Assembly (NCBI RefSeq): GCF_007828035.1
Contig: NZ_VITV01000001.1
Span: 124,001 to 188,000, forward strand
Direction: 5' to 3'
Length of the DNA: 64,000 nt
Origin: Nitrospirillum amazonense
GTDB lineage: Bacteria; Pseudomonadota; Alphaproteobacteria; Azospirillales; Azospirillaceae
How positions within the stretch are numbered: the stretch's first letter is position 1; each line of letters begins with the position of its first letter. Shown piece by piece: positions 1-8,932 of this stretch. Both the position numbers and the translations under genes were made by a program. Below the pieces are notes generated by a model. It made no database searches and had not been told where the DNA came from. It saw only the letters and a list, made by a program, of their open reading frames with translations.

Positions 1-74
1 GGGCGGTGCCGGCCCATGCGCGACGCGCATCCCCTGCCCCAACCCCCTTCCCGGCGCCCTAAGGTTCTTTGGCC

Positions 75-102
75 TTGACTCTCAGGTGCCGCTGACTAAA
101 GT
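75..102 (+). promoter_or_regulatory. Possible sigma70-type promoter for rpmG
   Basis: TTGACT at 75-80 and TAAAGT at 97-102 are separated by 16 bases, a fair match to a housekeeping -35/-10 pair. It lies about 110 bases before the rpmG start. A second TTGACC at 146-151 has no good -10 box. Nothing else is seen in the first 194 bases. Confidence 0.35.
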
Positions 103-209
103 GCCGCGACGCCGTGCCCCTGAGGGCTGCGGTACGGAATTGTTTTTGACCGCCCCCGACCCGCCGAGTTGGCGACCGAACGGGGTTGTCGTAGGTGGGA
201 TTAAAGGTC

Positions 210-377
210 ATGGCCAAGCAGAATACCGTGCTGATCCGTCTGATCAGCTCCGCTGAAACCGGCTTCTTCTACGTGAAGAAGAAGAACCCGCGCAAGACGA
301 CCGAGAAGCTGGAGTTCCGGAAGTACGATCCGGTGGCTCGTAGGCACGTGCTGTTCAAGGAAGCCAAGATCAAGTAA
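210..377 (+). CDS. rpmG: 50S ribosomal protein L33
   Basis: This 55-residue basic protein is the large-subunit ribosomal protein L33. It begins [20 protein letters not shown] and carries the usual [19 protein letters not shown] core and the KEAKIK tail. Length and sequence are typical of proteobacterial L33, and of the form without the zinc-binding cysteines. The ATG at 210 is chosen over an in-frame GTG at 195 because AAAGG sits just before it and family members begin at MAK. It appears monocistronic: a strong hairpin terminator follows about 100 bases downstream, and the next gene is an unrelated glycosyltransferase. Confidence 0.97.
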   Translation: MAKQNTVLIRLISSAETGFFYVKKKNPRKTTEKLEFRKYDPVARRHVLFKEAKIK

Positions 378-476
378 GTCCCGCGCGCCCGTATCGGGCG
401 CGCCGTTCCGGAAAGCACGCCCCGCCCGTAAGGCTGGCGGCGAGCTACCGGAGCATGAGGACACTGGTCAGGCGAA

Positions 477-503
477 GGGCCGCTCCTGGAGCGGCCCTTT
501 CCT
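477..503 (+). terminator. Rho-independent terminator after rpmG
   Basis: GGGCCGCTCC (477-486) and GGAGCGGCCC (488-497) form a perfect inverted repeat with a short loop, followed by TTTCCT. It lies downstream of rpmG on the coding strand, so it most likely ends the rpmG transcript before the glycosyltransferase gene. Confidence 0.8.
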
Positions 504-561
504 ATTGGCATGCCTGGCGTCCGGCCTTCCCTTGGGCGCCCAGAACCCTGGGATCATCCCC

Positions 562-1335
562 ATGGGCCCCACGGCCGCTTTCCCCTGCCCCATCTTCGTC
601 ATCAACCTGGAGTATGACGGGGTGCGGCGCGCGCACATGACCGAGCAATGCGCCCGCCTGGGGCTCGCGGCGGAGTTCGTGCCGGCGGTGAATGGCCGCG
701 CGCTCAGCGAAGCCGACCGCGCGGTCTATGACCGGGCGCGAGCGCTGCGCGTCTATGGCGTGGAGATGCTGGACACGGAGATCGGCTGCTACCTCAGCCA
801 CTACCGCCTCTATGAGCGCATGGTGCAGGAGAACATCCCCGCCGCCCTGATCATGGAGGACGACGTGGAGCTGAGTCCGGCCCTGCCCCGCATCGTGGAG
901 GACCTGCTGGCCGACCCGGCGCCGGAATGGCAGGTGGTGCGACTGGAATCCTTGCGCCCCCGCGTGCGGGAACCCAGGACGCCCAAGTTCCGGGGCCGCA
1001 CCGTCAAGGCCCTGCGCGATGGTGAGCTGGTGCGCCTGGGCACCCACGTCCTGGGCTTCGGCGCCTATCTGATCCGCCTGGACGGGGCCCGGCGCATGCT
1101 GGACTACGGCCGGCGCATCTTCATGCCGGTGGACCAGACCATGGACCGCTATTGGGACAACGGCATCGCCCCCTACCTGGTCCGCCCCATCCCCGTGCGC
1201 CAGCGCACCGACATGGACTCGCGCATCGGCGCCCGGCCCGCCGGCCGGCACGAGGGCCAGCCCCTGGCCACCCAGCTGGCCCGCCGCTGGCAGCGCCTGT
1301 CGGACAGCGTGCGCAAGCGCCTGTACCGGGGCTGA
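562..1335 (+). CDS. Glycosyltransferase family 25 (LPS/lipooligosaccharide type)
   Basis: This 257-residue protein matches glycosyltransferase family 25, which transfers sugars in LOS/LPS or cell-surface polysaccharide synthesis. Visible landmarks are the N-terminal IFVINLEYDGVRRAHM strand, EIGCYLSHYRLYERMV, the acidic metal/nucleotide-sugar motif ALIMEDDVELS, and the C-terminal GFGAYLIRLDGARRML and MPVDQTMDRYW, all family hallmarks. The ATG at 562 is preferred because homology begins just after it; an upstream in-frame start at 505 would add 19 unconserved residues overlapping the rpmG terminator. There is no signal peptide, as expected for a cytoplasmic or membrane-associated transferase. 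It stands alone, convergent with pleD, and the acceptor sugar cannot be inferred. Confidence 0.85.
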   Translation: MGPTAAFPCPIFVINLEYDGVRRAHMTEQCARLGLAAEFVPAVNGRALSEADRAVYDRARALRVYGVEMLDTEIGCYLSHYRLYERMVQENIPAALIMEDDVELSPALPRIVEDLLADPAPEWQVVRLESLRPRVREPRTPKFRGRTVKALRDGELVRLGTHVLGFGAYLIRLDGARRMLDYGRRIFMPVDQTMDRYWDNGIAPYLVRPIPVRQRTDMDSRIGARPAGRHEGQPLATQLARRWQRLSDSVRKRLYRG

Positions 1336-1405
1336 ACCTCCCCCACAACCCGAAGCGATCAAGGCCGCTGGATGGCGGCGCCCGGCGACTGAGGAACAGC
1401 GAAAA

Positions 1406-2854
1406 CTACCTCGGCAGGCTGAGGTCCGGCGCGTCGGCGTGGCTCAGCGGCGCCGCGTCCAGGCTGCTGTCCGTCACCACGCGGTTGCGGCCCGCCCGCT
1501 TGGCCTCATAAAGCGCCATGTCGGCCCGGCGCAGCAGGCTGTCGCCCGTCTCCATGCGGCCATCCGGCCCCTGGGCGCCGGCGGCCACGGCCACGCCGAC
1601 GGAGATGGTGACCGTGATCTCCCCGCCATCGGTGGTGACGTGGAACGGGGTCTCGCCGATGCGGCGGCGCAGGCGCTCGGCCACCAGCACGCCGGCGGCC
1701 AGGTCGGTGTCGGGCATGACCACGACGAATTCCTCACCGCCCAGCCGGGCCACGAGGTCAAAGTTGCGCAGGTTGCGGCTGGCGCGCAGCGCCACCTCCT
1801 TCAGCACCTCGTCACCCACACCGTGGCCGTAGGTGTCGTTCACCACCTTGAAGTGGTCGATGTCGAACAGCAGGGCCGCCACCGGCTTGTGGTTGTCCCC
1901 GCCCCGGTCCAGCAGGCGCGGCAGGTGCGCGCTGAGGTAGCGGCGGTTGAACAGGCCGGTCAGGCTGTCTGTCAGGGCCAGCGACAGGCTCTGCTCATAA
2001 TTGGCGCGCAGCCGGTCCTGATAGCGCTTGCGCCGGATCTGGGTCCGGGCGCGGGCCATCAGCTCATTCCGGTCGATGGGCTTGATCAGGTAGTCGTTGG
2101 CGCCCAGTTCCAGGCCCTTGGCCACGCGGTCGATGTCGGTCTCGTCCGCCACCAGCAGAACGGGCACCTGGCGCGTCTTCTCCTGCGAGCGCAGCTGGGA
2201 ACAGAGGCGCAGGCCATCCTCGCGCATCAGCGTCAGGCTGATGACGATGAAGTCGAAGTCGCCGGCCAGCGCCTGCTCCAGCCCGGTGGCGCAGGTGTCG
2301 GCAGCCACCACGCGGCCCCGGTCGCGGCCCAGCGTCTCGGTGATCTTGTCCAGGTCGATGGAGCTGTCCTCCACCACCAGGACGTTGGCGCCCTCCGCCG
2401 ACTGGTTGTGCATGCTGTCGGTGGAGACCAGCATGCCCAGCTGGCCGGACGTGCTCTCGCGCAGGCGCCATTCGTCCATCATCATCTTGAGACGGACGAG
2501 GGAGCGCACGCGGGCGAACAGCGCCACGTCGTTCACCGGCTTGGTCAGGAAGTCGTCGGCACCGGCCTCCAGCCCCCGCACGCGGTCGGCGATGTCGGAC
2601 AGGGCCGTCACCATGACGACGGGGATGTGCATGATGGCGGGATCGCTGCGGATGCGCTCGCACACCTCGAAGCCATCCATGCCGGGCATCATGACGTCCA
2701 GCAGGACGATATCGGGCGCCTGCGCCTTGATCTTCTCCAGCGCCTCGGGCCCGCTGCTGGCGGTGATGACGTCGAAGTACTCGCGCGTCAGCTTCGCCGC
2801 AAGCAGCTTGACGTTGGGCAGGACATCATCAACGACCAGGACGCGAGCCGACAT
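1406..2854 (-). CDS. pleD: PleD-type response regulator diguanylate cyclase (REC-REC-GGDEF)
   Basis: This 482-residue protein makes c-di-GMP when its first receiver is phosphorylated. REC1 (about 1-120) has the acidic pair D9/D10, phospho-acceptor D53 and K105. REC2 (about 155-275) is degenerate, with Ser206 where the acceptor Asp should be, as expected of the dimerisation adaptor in PleD. The GGDEF domain (about 290-460) has the active-site GGEEF at 372-376 and an RxxD inhibitory site (RNFD, 363-366) exactly five residues before it, so product inhibition is expected. The gene follows divK with a 64-base gap on the same strand, as in Caulobacter, where the pair links cell polarity to the swarmer-to-stalked transition. 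The same role here is inference. Confidence 0.95.
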   Translation of the reverse strand: MSARVLVVDDVLPNVKLLAAKLTREYFDVITASSGPEALEKIKAQAPDIVLLDVMMPGMDGFEVCERIRSDPAIMHIPVVMVTALSDIADRVRGLEAGADDFLTKPVNDVALFARVRSLVRLKMMMDEWRLRESTSGQLGMLVSTDSMHNQSAEGANVLVVEDSSIDLDKITETLGRDRGRVVAADTCATGLEQALAGDFDFIVISLTLMREDGLRLCSQLRSQEKTRQVPVLLVADETDIDRVAKGLELGANDYLIKPIDRNELMARARTQIRRKRYQDRLRANYEQSLSLALTDSLTGLFNRRYLSAHLPRLLDRGGDNHKPVAALLFDIDHFKVVNDTYGHGVGDEVLKEVALRASRNLRNFDLVARLGGEEFVVVMPDTDLAAGVLVAERLRRRIGETPFHVTTDGGEITVTISVGVAVAAGAQGPDGRMETGDSLLRRADMALYEAKRAGRNRVVTDSSLDAAPLSHADAPDLSLPR

Positions 2855-2918
2855 GACACCACTTATTCCGGCCGCGTCGGGGGAAGACGCGGCTTATTCC
2901 AAGGTACTATTGCGCACC

Positions 2919-3302
2919 CTAATCCAGAAAGCGCCGAACTGTCCGGATGAAAGTGGCAACCGAGATGGGTTTGGCGATGTAGTCATCACAACCGCCTTCC
3001 CGGATACGCTCCTCGTCCCCCTTCATGGCGAAGGCCGTGACGGCGATGACGGGGATCGACCCAAGCTCTTGATCCTCCTTCAACCAACGCGTCACGTCCA
3101 GACCGGAAAGCTCCGGAAGCTGTATGTCCATAAGTATAAGATCCGGACGGTGTGTCCGCGCCAGTTCCACGGCCATGCCGCCATCGCGGGTCTGCACCGT
3201 GCGATAGCCGTGCGCCTCCAGCAGGTCGTTGAAGAGCTTCATGTTCAGCTCGTTGTCCTCGACGATGAGGACACATTTTTTTGCGGCGGCAACCGTGGAC
3301 AT
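2919..3302 (-). CDS. divK: DivK single-domain response regulator
   Basis: This 127-residue protein is a stand-alone receiver with no output domain. Residues 10-30 ([20 protein letters not shown]), [11 protein letters not shown] with acceptor D59, the switch segment [21 protein letters not shown] and the conserved Lys in YIAKPIS match Caulobacter DivK almost residue for residue. In alphaproteobacteria DivK is phosphorylated by PleC/DivJ-type kinases and controls the CckA-CtrA pathway. It is the first gene of a divK-pleD operon. I looked for a paired TTAA-N7-TTAA CtrA site in the 200 bases upstream and saw none. Confidence 0.95.
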   Translation of the reverse strand: MSTVAAAKKCVLIVEDNELNMKLFNDLLEAHGYRTVQTRDGGMAVELARTHRPDLILMDIQLPELSGLDVTRWLKEDQELGSIPVIAVTAFAMKGDEERIREGGCDDYIAKPISVATFIRTVRRFLD

Positions 3303-3580
3303 GAGGCGGTCCGTGGCGATGTGGCGGCTACACTAAGGGACAAGCCGGGCGGGTACAACCGTCATCCGGCGCACTCGCGGGTTATGCCCCCGCTGTTCGG
3401 TGTCGCGTCGCCATGGCGGCGCCATTCTCCTGTTCTAGGCGTTGTGGGTACCCCCGTGGCGCCCCTGCCTCTCCAACAGGTAATCCGGAAATCTGGTTAA
3501 ACCAGGGAGAATCGGCAGCGCTGTCATTCACAGCGCCGGCGAATCCGTGAATCGGCCGGCCGGGGCGGTTCCCCCGTGTC

Positions 3581-5539
3581 TTAACCAGCCAGCTGCCGGC
3601 ACCAGGCGGCCAGGTCCAGCAGGCCATGGCGCCGGGGACCGGTCGCATCGGCGGCCGCGACCTCCAGCCGCCGCCCGGCACGGCGGGCGAAGGTGGCCAG
3701 GCGCGCCGGCTCCTCGACCAGCCGCCCCAACGCCCGCATGACCGCGTCGCCCCGGCGGCGATCCTGAGGCGCCAGGGTGGGCAGCAAAGCACGCATGGCG
3801 ATCAGGGCGCGGCCCACGTCCATCCGCGCGCGCGCCGTGGCCAAGGCACGGTCGTCCCCCCGCCCACCCCATGCCGCCAGCCGCGCCAGCCGGTGATGGT
3901 GGCGATATTCCCACGCCGCGACGTCCGGCGGGGGGGCTGTGGCGCCGGCCAGCGTCCGCACGCTGGCGGTGAAGCTGCCCAGCAGGCGCCGCACCTCCCC
4001 CCGCCCGTCCACCGGCAGGATCAGCCGGTAGGTCAGCAATATCCACACGGCGGCCAGCACGATGGCGGCGAAGGTGTTGAGGAAGCCCTGGAGGTCGTAG
4101 CTCATGGGGTTGGTGGGCGCGACCAGGGTCAGGAACAGCAGGGGCATGAAGGCGCCGAAGTCACCGCGCCCAGGCCGCTGGGACATCAGGGCGGCCACCA
4201 GGATGACCGGCGCCAGCACCAGGGACAGGCCCCAGAACTCCGACAAGGCGGGCAGCGCCAGGAAGGTGATGGGCAGGGCCAACAGCCCGGCCCAGAGGGC
4301 CGCGCGGAAGATCTGGACGCTGACCTGTTCGGGGTTGGCGCGGCTGGCCAGCAGGGCGCCGAAAGCGCTGGTCCAGCTGACCATGACGGTGCCGGCCGGC
4401 CATTCGGTGGCGACCCAGAAGCCCGCCGCCAGGCCGACGGAGATCAGGGTGCGCAGGGCGGCGATGATCGCGCTGCCCAAGGGGCCGTCCGCCGGCTCCG
4501 GCAGGGTGAAGGACAGGCGTCGCGTGGGGTCGCGCGCCACCGCCACCTGCACCATGAGGTCCAGCATTTCCCCTAGTTGGTGTGCCGCCGCGATGGACGC
4601 CGGATCGGCCGCCCGGCGCGCCAGGCGCAACGCGGCACGCAGGCGGCGGCGGGCCGCAGCGGCGGCCACGCGGAAGGCCGGCCCGTCGCCCGCGCCCAGC
4701 GGCGTCAGGCAAGCCAGCAGCGACCCCGCGGCCGGCAGCACGGCAAGCGCCCGCCGGGCGGCGTCCACCCGGGCCAACAGGCCGAACAGGGCGGCGGCCG
4801 TTATCCGGGCGCCGTCGGCCTGGCGGCGGAAGGCGACCGACTCGACGGCGGCGTAGGTCGCCAGATCGTCCAGTCCCTGCAACTCCGCCAACAAGTCCCG
4901 GTGGCGACCGGGCGCGCCGGCGCCGGCCAGGTCCTGAGTCAGGTCCTGGGCCAGCGCGCCAGTCACGGCGGCGGTGACCCGGCCCACCCGGCTGTCCAGC
5001 CGCCGGGCCGCCGTCACCGGCCAGACGATGCCCGACACCGTCATCTTGGCAAGCACCCCCACGACGATGGCGGCGACGCGGGCGGCCGCGATGTCGAAGG
5101 TGCGCAAGGGGTCGTCCACGGCCCCCAGCGCCACCAGGGCCAGGGTGTAGCCCGCCAGCACGGCGGCGTAGGACCGGAAGCGGCGCAGGCGGGTGGCCAG
5201 CGCCACGCAGCCCGCCAGCCACAGGCTGTAGAGCAGCAGGAAGGCTTCCGGCGACTGGCCGAAGCCCGCCATCAGGGCCAAGGCCGCCGACGCCCCCACC
5301 AGGGTGCCGGCGATACGCCACACGCTCTTGGCGATGACGGCACCGCTCATGGGGTGGCTGACGATCATCACCGTCACCGCCGCCGTCTGCGGGCTTTCCA
5401 GCTGCAGGGCATAGGCGAGATAGAGGGCCAGCAGGGCCGCCACCGCCGTGCGCACGGCATGGCCCAATGCCCCCGGGCTGGGAACCAGGGTGAGGACAGA
5501 CCGGACTGGGAAAGCGAGCGGCACGGGTGGGAACGCCAA
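3581..5539 (-). CDS. FUSC-family aromatic/organic acid efflux pump (AaeB-like)
   Basis: This protein of about 652 residues has the FUSC/AaeB layout: an N-terminal block of hydrophobic helices (about 25-180), a long Ala/Arg-rich soluble stretch (about 180-345), a second helix block (about 355-500) and a C-terminal soluble tail. The phrases SPQTAAVTVMIVSHPMSG and, in the second block, VSWTSAFGALLASRANPEQ are typical of the family, which exports hydroxybenzoates and similar compounds. The start is uncertain: the first in-frame codon is a TTG at 5539 with no clear Shine-Dalgarno. It is divergent from a LysR gene. Its probable partners (outer-membrane factor, HlyD adaptor, DUF1656 peptide) lie on the same strand at 7.5-10.1 kb beyond two LysR genes. 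Confidence 0.85.
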   Translation of the reverse strand: MAFPPVPLAFPVRSVLTLVPSPGALGHAVRTAVAALLALYLAYALQLESPQTAAVTVMIVSHPMSGAVIAKSVWRIAGTLVGASAALALMAGFGQSPEAFLLLYSLWLAGCVALATRLRRFRSYAAVLAGYTLALVALGAVDDPLRTFDIAAARVAAIVVGVLAKMTVSGIVWPVTAARRLDSRVGRVTAAVTGALAQDLTQDLAGAGAPGRHRDLLAELQGLDDLATYAAVESVAFRRQADGARITAAALFGLLARVDAARRALAVLPAAGSLLACLTPLGAGDGPAFRVAAAAARRRLRAALRLARRAADPASIAAAHQLGEMLDLMVQVAVARDPTRRLSFTLPEPADGPLGSAIIAALRTLISVGLAAGFWVATEWPAGTVMVSWTSAFGALLASRANPEQVSVQIFRAALWAGLLALPITFLALPALSEFWGLSLVLAPVILVAALMSQRPGRGDFGAFMPLLFLTLVAPTNPMSYDLQGFLNTFAAIVLAAVWILLTYRLILPVDGRGEVRRLLGSFTASVRTLAGATAPPPDVAAWEYRHHHRLARLAAWGGRGDDRALATARARMDVGRALIAMRALLPTLAPQDRRRGDAVMRALGRLVEEPARLATFARRAGRRLEVAAADATGPRRHGLLDLAAWCRQLAG

Positions 5540-5673
5540 AGGAGGGGCGCCGGCCGTCCCATGAGCGGAACGCCAGCCAGTTCATCGATTTGGATGATGC
5601 TCCACACCCCCGCCTACGGTCCAATATATGGCTGGATGCTTTTCGATATTCAAAACCGACAGGACGCGCCGCC
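5540..5673. promoter_or_regulatory. Divergent FUSC/LysR control region
   Basis: This 134-base spacer separates the FUSC pump (minus) from the first LysR gene (plus). It is locally AT-rich and holds the symmetric CCAATATATGG at 5621-5631 and ATTCAAAA near 5649, reasonable candidates for a LysR-binding site, plus AGGA (5661-5664) nine bases before the proposed TTG start. No binding site can be proven by eye. Confidence 0.4.
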
Positions 5674-6582
5674 TTGGACATCCGCCACCTGCGCTATTTC
5701 ACCGCCGTCGCCGAGGAACTGCACTTCACCCGGGCCGCGGAAAAGCTGGGCATCCGCCAGCCGCCGCTCAGCCAGCAGATCCAGCAGCTGGAGAGGGAGA
5801 TCGGCAGCCCCCTGTTCCACCGCCTGTCGCGCGGCGTGGAGCTGACGGCCGTCGGCGCCACCTTTCTGCAGGACGCGAAGGCCATCCTGGCGCACATGGA
5901 CCAGGCCCTGGCCAACGCCCGACAGGTCGCGCGGGGCGACAAGGGCCGCCTGCGCATGGGCCTCAGCATGTCGGTCACGGCCCATCCCTGGATCGCCCGG
6001 CTGATCCGCGACTATCGCGCCCAGCATCCGGGGGTACAGCTGACGCTGGAGCTGAACGACTTCGGCCAGCTGACCGACGCCGTGCGCGACGGCGCCCTGG
6101 ACGTTGCCCTGGTGCGGGGCCGGACGGCGGAAATACCGGGCCTGACCACCTATGCCGTGGTCGAGGAACGGCTGTTGGCTGCCCTGCCCATGGGCCATCG
6201 CCTGGCCGGGGCCGCCACCCTGGACCTGGCGGAACTGGCGGACGAGGATTTCCTGATCATCCCGCGCACGGCCGGCCCCAACATTTACGACATCATCATC
6301 GCCGCCTGCCGCGAGGCGGGATTCAGCCCCCGCATCGTCCAGGAGGTGCCGGCCTTCCCCCCCTTGCTGAACCTGGTGGAGGCGGGCTTGGGTGTGGCGC
6401 TGGCGCCCGATAGCATGCGCAACATGCGCCTGGAGGGCGTGCGGCTGCTGGACCTGAAGGGCGGCTATGACACGGCCCCCATCATGTTGGTCTACCGCGC
6501 CAACGAGGGGACGGCCGCCGTGCGGGCGCTGGTCACCCAGGCGCGGCGCGCCGCCGCCATCCGCACCACCCCCACGCCCTGA
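5674..6582 (+). CDS. LysR-family transcriptional regulator (1)
   Basis: This 302-residue regulator has a textbook LysR N-terminus: LDIRHLRYFTAVAEELHFTR, then AAEKLGIRQPPLSQQIQQLE, the winged helix-turn-helix that binds DNA. Residues from about 90 form the periplasmic-binding-protein-like effector domain (GRLRMGLSMSVTAHPWI, DVALVRGR). I start it at the TTG (5674), which begins exactly where LysR homology begins and has AGGA nine bases upstream. The longer reading from 5527 would erase the divergent promoter. It is transcribed away from the FUSC pump and followed ten bases later by a second LysR gene. The likely role is effector-dependent control of the flanking efflux genes, inferred from position. 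Confidence 0.88.
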   Translation: MDIRHLRYFTAVAEELHFTRAAEKLGIRQPPLSQQIQQLEREIGSPLFHRLSRGVELTAVGATFLQDAKAILAHMDQALANARQVARGDKGRLRMGLSMSVTAHPWIARLIRDYRAQHPGVQLTLELNDFGQLTDAVRDGALDVALVRGRTAEIPGLTTYAVVEERLLAALPMGHRLAGAATLDLAELADEDFLIIPRTAGPNIYDIIIAACREAGFSPRIVQEVPAFPPLLNLVEAGLGVALAPDSMRNMRLEGVRLLDLKGGYDTAPIMLVYRANEGTAAVRALVTQARRAAAIRTTPTP

Positions 6583-6591
6583 GGCACGGCC

Positions 6592-7488
6592 ATGCTGGAA
6601 CTGAAACTCTTGCGCTCCTTCGTCCTGCTGGCCGAAGAGCTGCACTTCGGCCGGGCGGCCGAGCGGCTGCACATCGTGCAGCCGGCCCTGACCCAGCAGA
6701 TTCAATCCCTGGAACGGCAGATTGGCACGCCCCTGCTGAACCGTGCGCGCGGCCGCGTCAGCCTGACCGACGCCGGCGCCCTGGTATTGGCGGAGGCGCG
6801 CAAAACGCTGGAGCAGGCGGCACGGACGGAGGCCATCGGCCGCCTGGCCGGCCGGGGCGAAGTCGGCAAGCTGGAGGTGGGCTTCGTCGGTTCCGCCGGT
6901 GTCGGTGCCCTGATGCCGGCGGTTCTGCGTGATTTCCGGCGCAGCCATCCAGCCGTGGAGTTGCACCTGGTGGAAATGGCGGTGGGGCCGCAGCTGGCCG
7001 CCATCGCCACCGGCACCCTGGACGTCGGTTTCGTCCGCCTGCCGCCGCTCAGCCTGCCCTCCGGGGTGGCGGTGCTGCCCCTGCGGCCGGACAGCCTGGT
7101 GGCGGCGCTGCCGGCCGGCCATCCGCTGGCGGCACTGGATGCCATCCCGGTGGCGGCCTTGGCGACGGAGCCCATGGTGCTGCACCACCGCGCCGGGGCG
7201 GCGGAGCTGCGCAGCCTGATCGACGACCTGTGCAGCCGCCATGGCTTCACCCCCCAGGTGGTGCAGTCGGTGCCGCAGATATCGCTGACCGTCCGGCTGG
7301 TGGCCGCCGGCCTGGGCCTGTCGCTCCTGCCCGGGTCCATCGCCCGGCTGGCCGTGGAGGGCGTGGTCTACCGCCCCCTGGCCGATGCCGATATCCAATA
7401 CACCCTGGCCTTAGCCCACCGCCCCCAAGACCCGGCACCGGCGGTGCGGGCCTTCGTCAGCCTGGCCGGCGCGGCGGCGGAGGCCTAG
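6592..7488 (+). CDS. LysR-family transcriptional regulator (2)
   Basis: This 298-residue regulator has the LysR DNA-binding domain at residues 1-60 (LLRSFVLLAEELHFGRAAER, then QPALTQQIQSLERQIG) and an effector domain behind it (LEVGFVGSAGVGALMPAVL, TLDVGFVRLPPL). It clearly resembles the LysR gene immediately upstream and may derive from an old duplication. The two form a two-gene plus-strand unit separated by nine bases. Its stop lies two bases from the stop of the minus-strand outer-membrane factor, so the genes converge tail to tail with no room for a terminator. It probably answers to an aromatic or organic acid that the pump exports, but that is inference. Confidence 0.9.
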   Translation: MLELKLLRSFVLLAEELHFGRAAERLHIVQPALTQQIQSLERQIGTPLLNRARGRVSLTDAGALVLAEARKTLEQAARTEAIGRLAGRGEVGKLEVGFVGSAGVGALMPAVLRDFRRSHPAVELHLVEMAVGPQLAAIATGTLDVGFVRLPPLSLPSGVAVLPLRPDSLVAALPAGHPLAALDAIPVAALATEPMVLHHRAGAAELRSLIDDLCSRHGFTPQVVQSVPQISLTVRLVAAGLGLSLLPGSIARLAVEGVVYRPLADADIQYTLALAHRPQDPAPAVRAFVSLAGAAAEA

Positions 7489-7489
7489 C

Positions 7490-8929
7490 CTAATCGCCGG
7501 CGTCCAGGTCCACGCCCTGCCAGCCCCCGCCCAGCGCCTTATAGAGCGTGATGACGTGCTCCACCCGGGCCAGGCGGCTTTCCGCCTCCCGATCTTCCGC
7601 CTGGTAGGCTTGGCGCTCGCCATCCAGCACCTTCAGGAAGTCGGTCAGGCCGGCGGCATAGAGGCGGGTGGCATGGTCCAGGGCCTGGGCCGCGTCGGTG
7701 CGGGCGGCCGCCAGGGTCTGCTGCCGCCGGGTTTCCGTCTGGTAGTTCACCAGCGCATCCTCCACGTCGCGCAGCGCCTCCTTCACCGTGCGCTCATAAT
7801 TGATGCGCGCGGCCTCGGCCTCCGCCTTGGCCAGCGTGATGCGGGCGTCGTCGCGGCCGCCGTTGTAGACAGGGCCGGTCACCTGGGCGCCCAGGGAATA
7901 GGTCAGGCTGGCCAGGCTGAACAGCTTGCCCAGGTCCGCCGCCTGGGGCAGCAGGGTCAGCGGAATGGCAAAGTGGGGCAGGCTGGCGGCGGTGGCCACG
8001 CCGATGCGGGCGGTGGCCGCCGCATAGCGCCGGTCGGCCTGGCGGATATCCGGCCGGTTAGCCACCACCTCGGACGGCACGGATACCGGCAGGCTGTCGG
8101 GGACGGACAGCAGGGGTGCGGGCTGGCTCAATTCCGCCTCCAACTCCCCCGGGTAGCGGCCCAGCAGCACGGCGATGGCGTGGCTCATGCGCGCCACCGC
8201 CGCCTCCAGCGGCGGGGTCGCGGCCTGCACCGTCTCCAACTGGGTCCTGGCCTGCGCCACGTCCAGCACCGTGCCCAAGCCACGCTGGTAGGCGCGCTGC
8301 GCCAAATCCAGGGCCTTAGCCGCGACCGCGATGTTGTCGCGGGCGATGGTCAGGCGCAGCTGGGCGGCGCGCAGGCGGGCGTAGTCCGTCGCCACCTCCG
8401 CCAGCAGGCTGACCAGGATGGCGCGCCGCCCTTCCTCCGTCGCGGCGATATCGGCATCGGCCGCCTCCACCGCCCGGCGGGTGCCGCCGAAGACGTCGAC
8501 CTCCCAGGTCGCGTCCAGTTCCGCCTGCCAGGTGTGATAGCTGCCGATACCCGGCGGCCAATCCACATTTTCGCTGGATCGTTGCAGGGCCGGGTCGATA
8601 CCCAGCCGCACGTCCGGTAGGTCGGCGGATTTGGCGATGACACGAGCGGCGCGGGCCTGCACCAGGCGCTGGCGCGCAATTTTGAGGTCTTCATTGTCCA
8701 CGATGGCCGCCTGTATCAGGCGGCTGAGGGTGGGGTCCCCGAAACTGTCCCACCAGGCGCGCATGGCGTCCACGCCGGCCACGGGCACGCTGGCCGCCGG
8801 CGGCAGCTGTTCGGTCCAACCCTTGGGCAAATCGTCCAGCGGGACGGGCTTGTAGTCCGGGCCGACCACGGAACAGGCGGACACCATGCCGCCCACCATC
8901 AGGGCGGCCAGGGCCTTACGGCGGATCAT
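7490..8929 (-). CDS. NodT-type outer-membrane efflux lipoprotein (TolC/OprM class)
   Basis: This 479-residue protein is the outer-membrane channel of a tripartite efflux system. A lipoprotein signal peptide ends in the lipobox MVSACS, with the acylated Cys at about residue 19, followed by SVVGPDYKPV, typical of the NodT family. Two OEP repeats follow, with the familiar motifs WWDSFGDPTL, ARAARVIAKSADLPDV, WEVDVFGGTRR, YNGGRDDARI and LYAAGLTDFLKVLDGER. It is the last gene of the operon DUF1656-HlyD-OMF; only three bases separate its start from the HlyD stop. It should form the outer duct for the FUSC pump encoded nearby. Confidence 0.92.
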   Translation of the reverse strand: MIRRKALAALMVGGMVSACSVVGPDYKPVPLDDLPKGWTEQLPPAASVPVAGVDAMRAWWDSFGDPTLSRLIQAAIVDNEDLKIARQRLVQARAARVIAKSADLPDVRLGIDPALQRSSENVDWPPGIGSYHTWQAELDATWEVDVFGGTRRAVEAADADIAATEEGRRAILVSLLAEVATDYARLRAAQLRLTIARDNIAVAAKALDLAQRAYQRGLGTVLDVAQARTQLETVQAATPPLEAAVARMSHAIAVLLGRYPGELEAELSQPAPLLSVPDSLPVSVPSEVVANRPDIRQADRRYAAATARIGVATAASLPHFAIPLTLLPQAADLGKLFSLASLTYSLGAQVTGPVYNGGRDDARITLAKAEAEAARINYERTVKEALRDVEDALVNYQTETRRQQTLAAARTDAAQALDHATRLYAAGLTDFLKVLDGERQAYQAEDREAESRLARVEHVITLYKALGGGWQGVDLDAGD

Positions 8930-8932
8930 GGC

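Noticed and set aside
3303-3580. CtrA-type TTAA-N7-TTAA site before divK
   Set aside because: Only a single GGTTAAACC half-like site (around 3498) is present; no properly spaced pair.
3382-3792. 136-codon minus-strand frame overlapping the FUSC 3' end
   Set aside because: Trp/Arg/Gly-rich shadow composition; overlaps the FUSC coding end in another frame.
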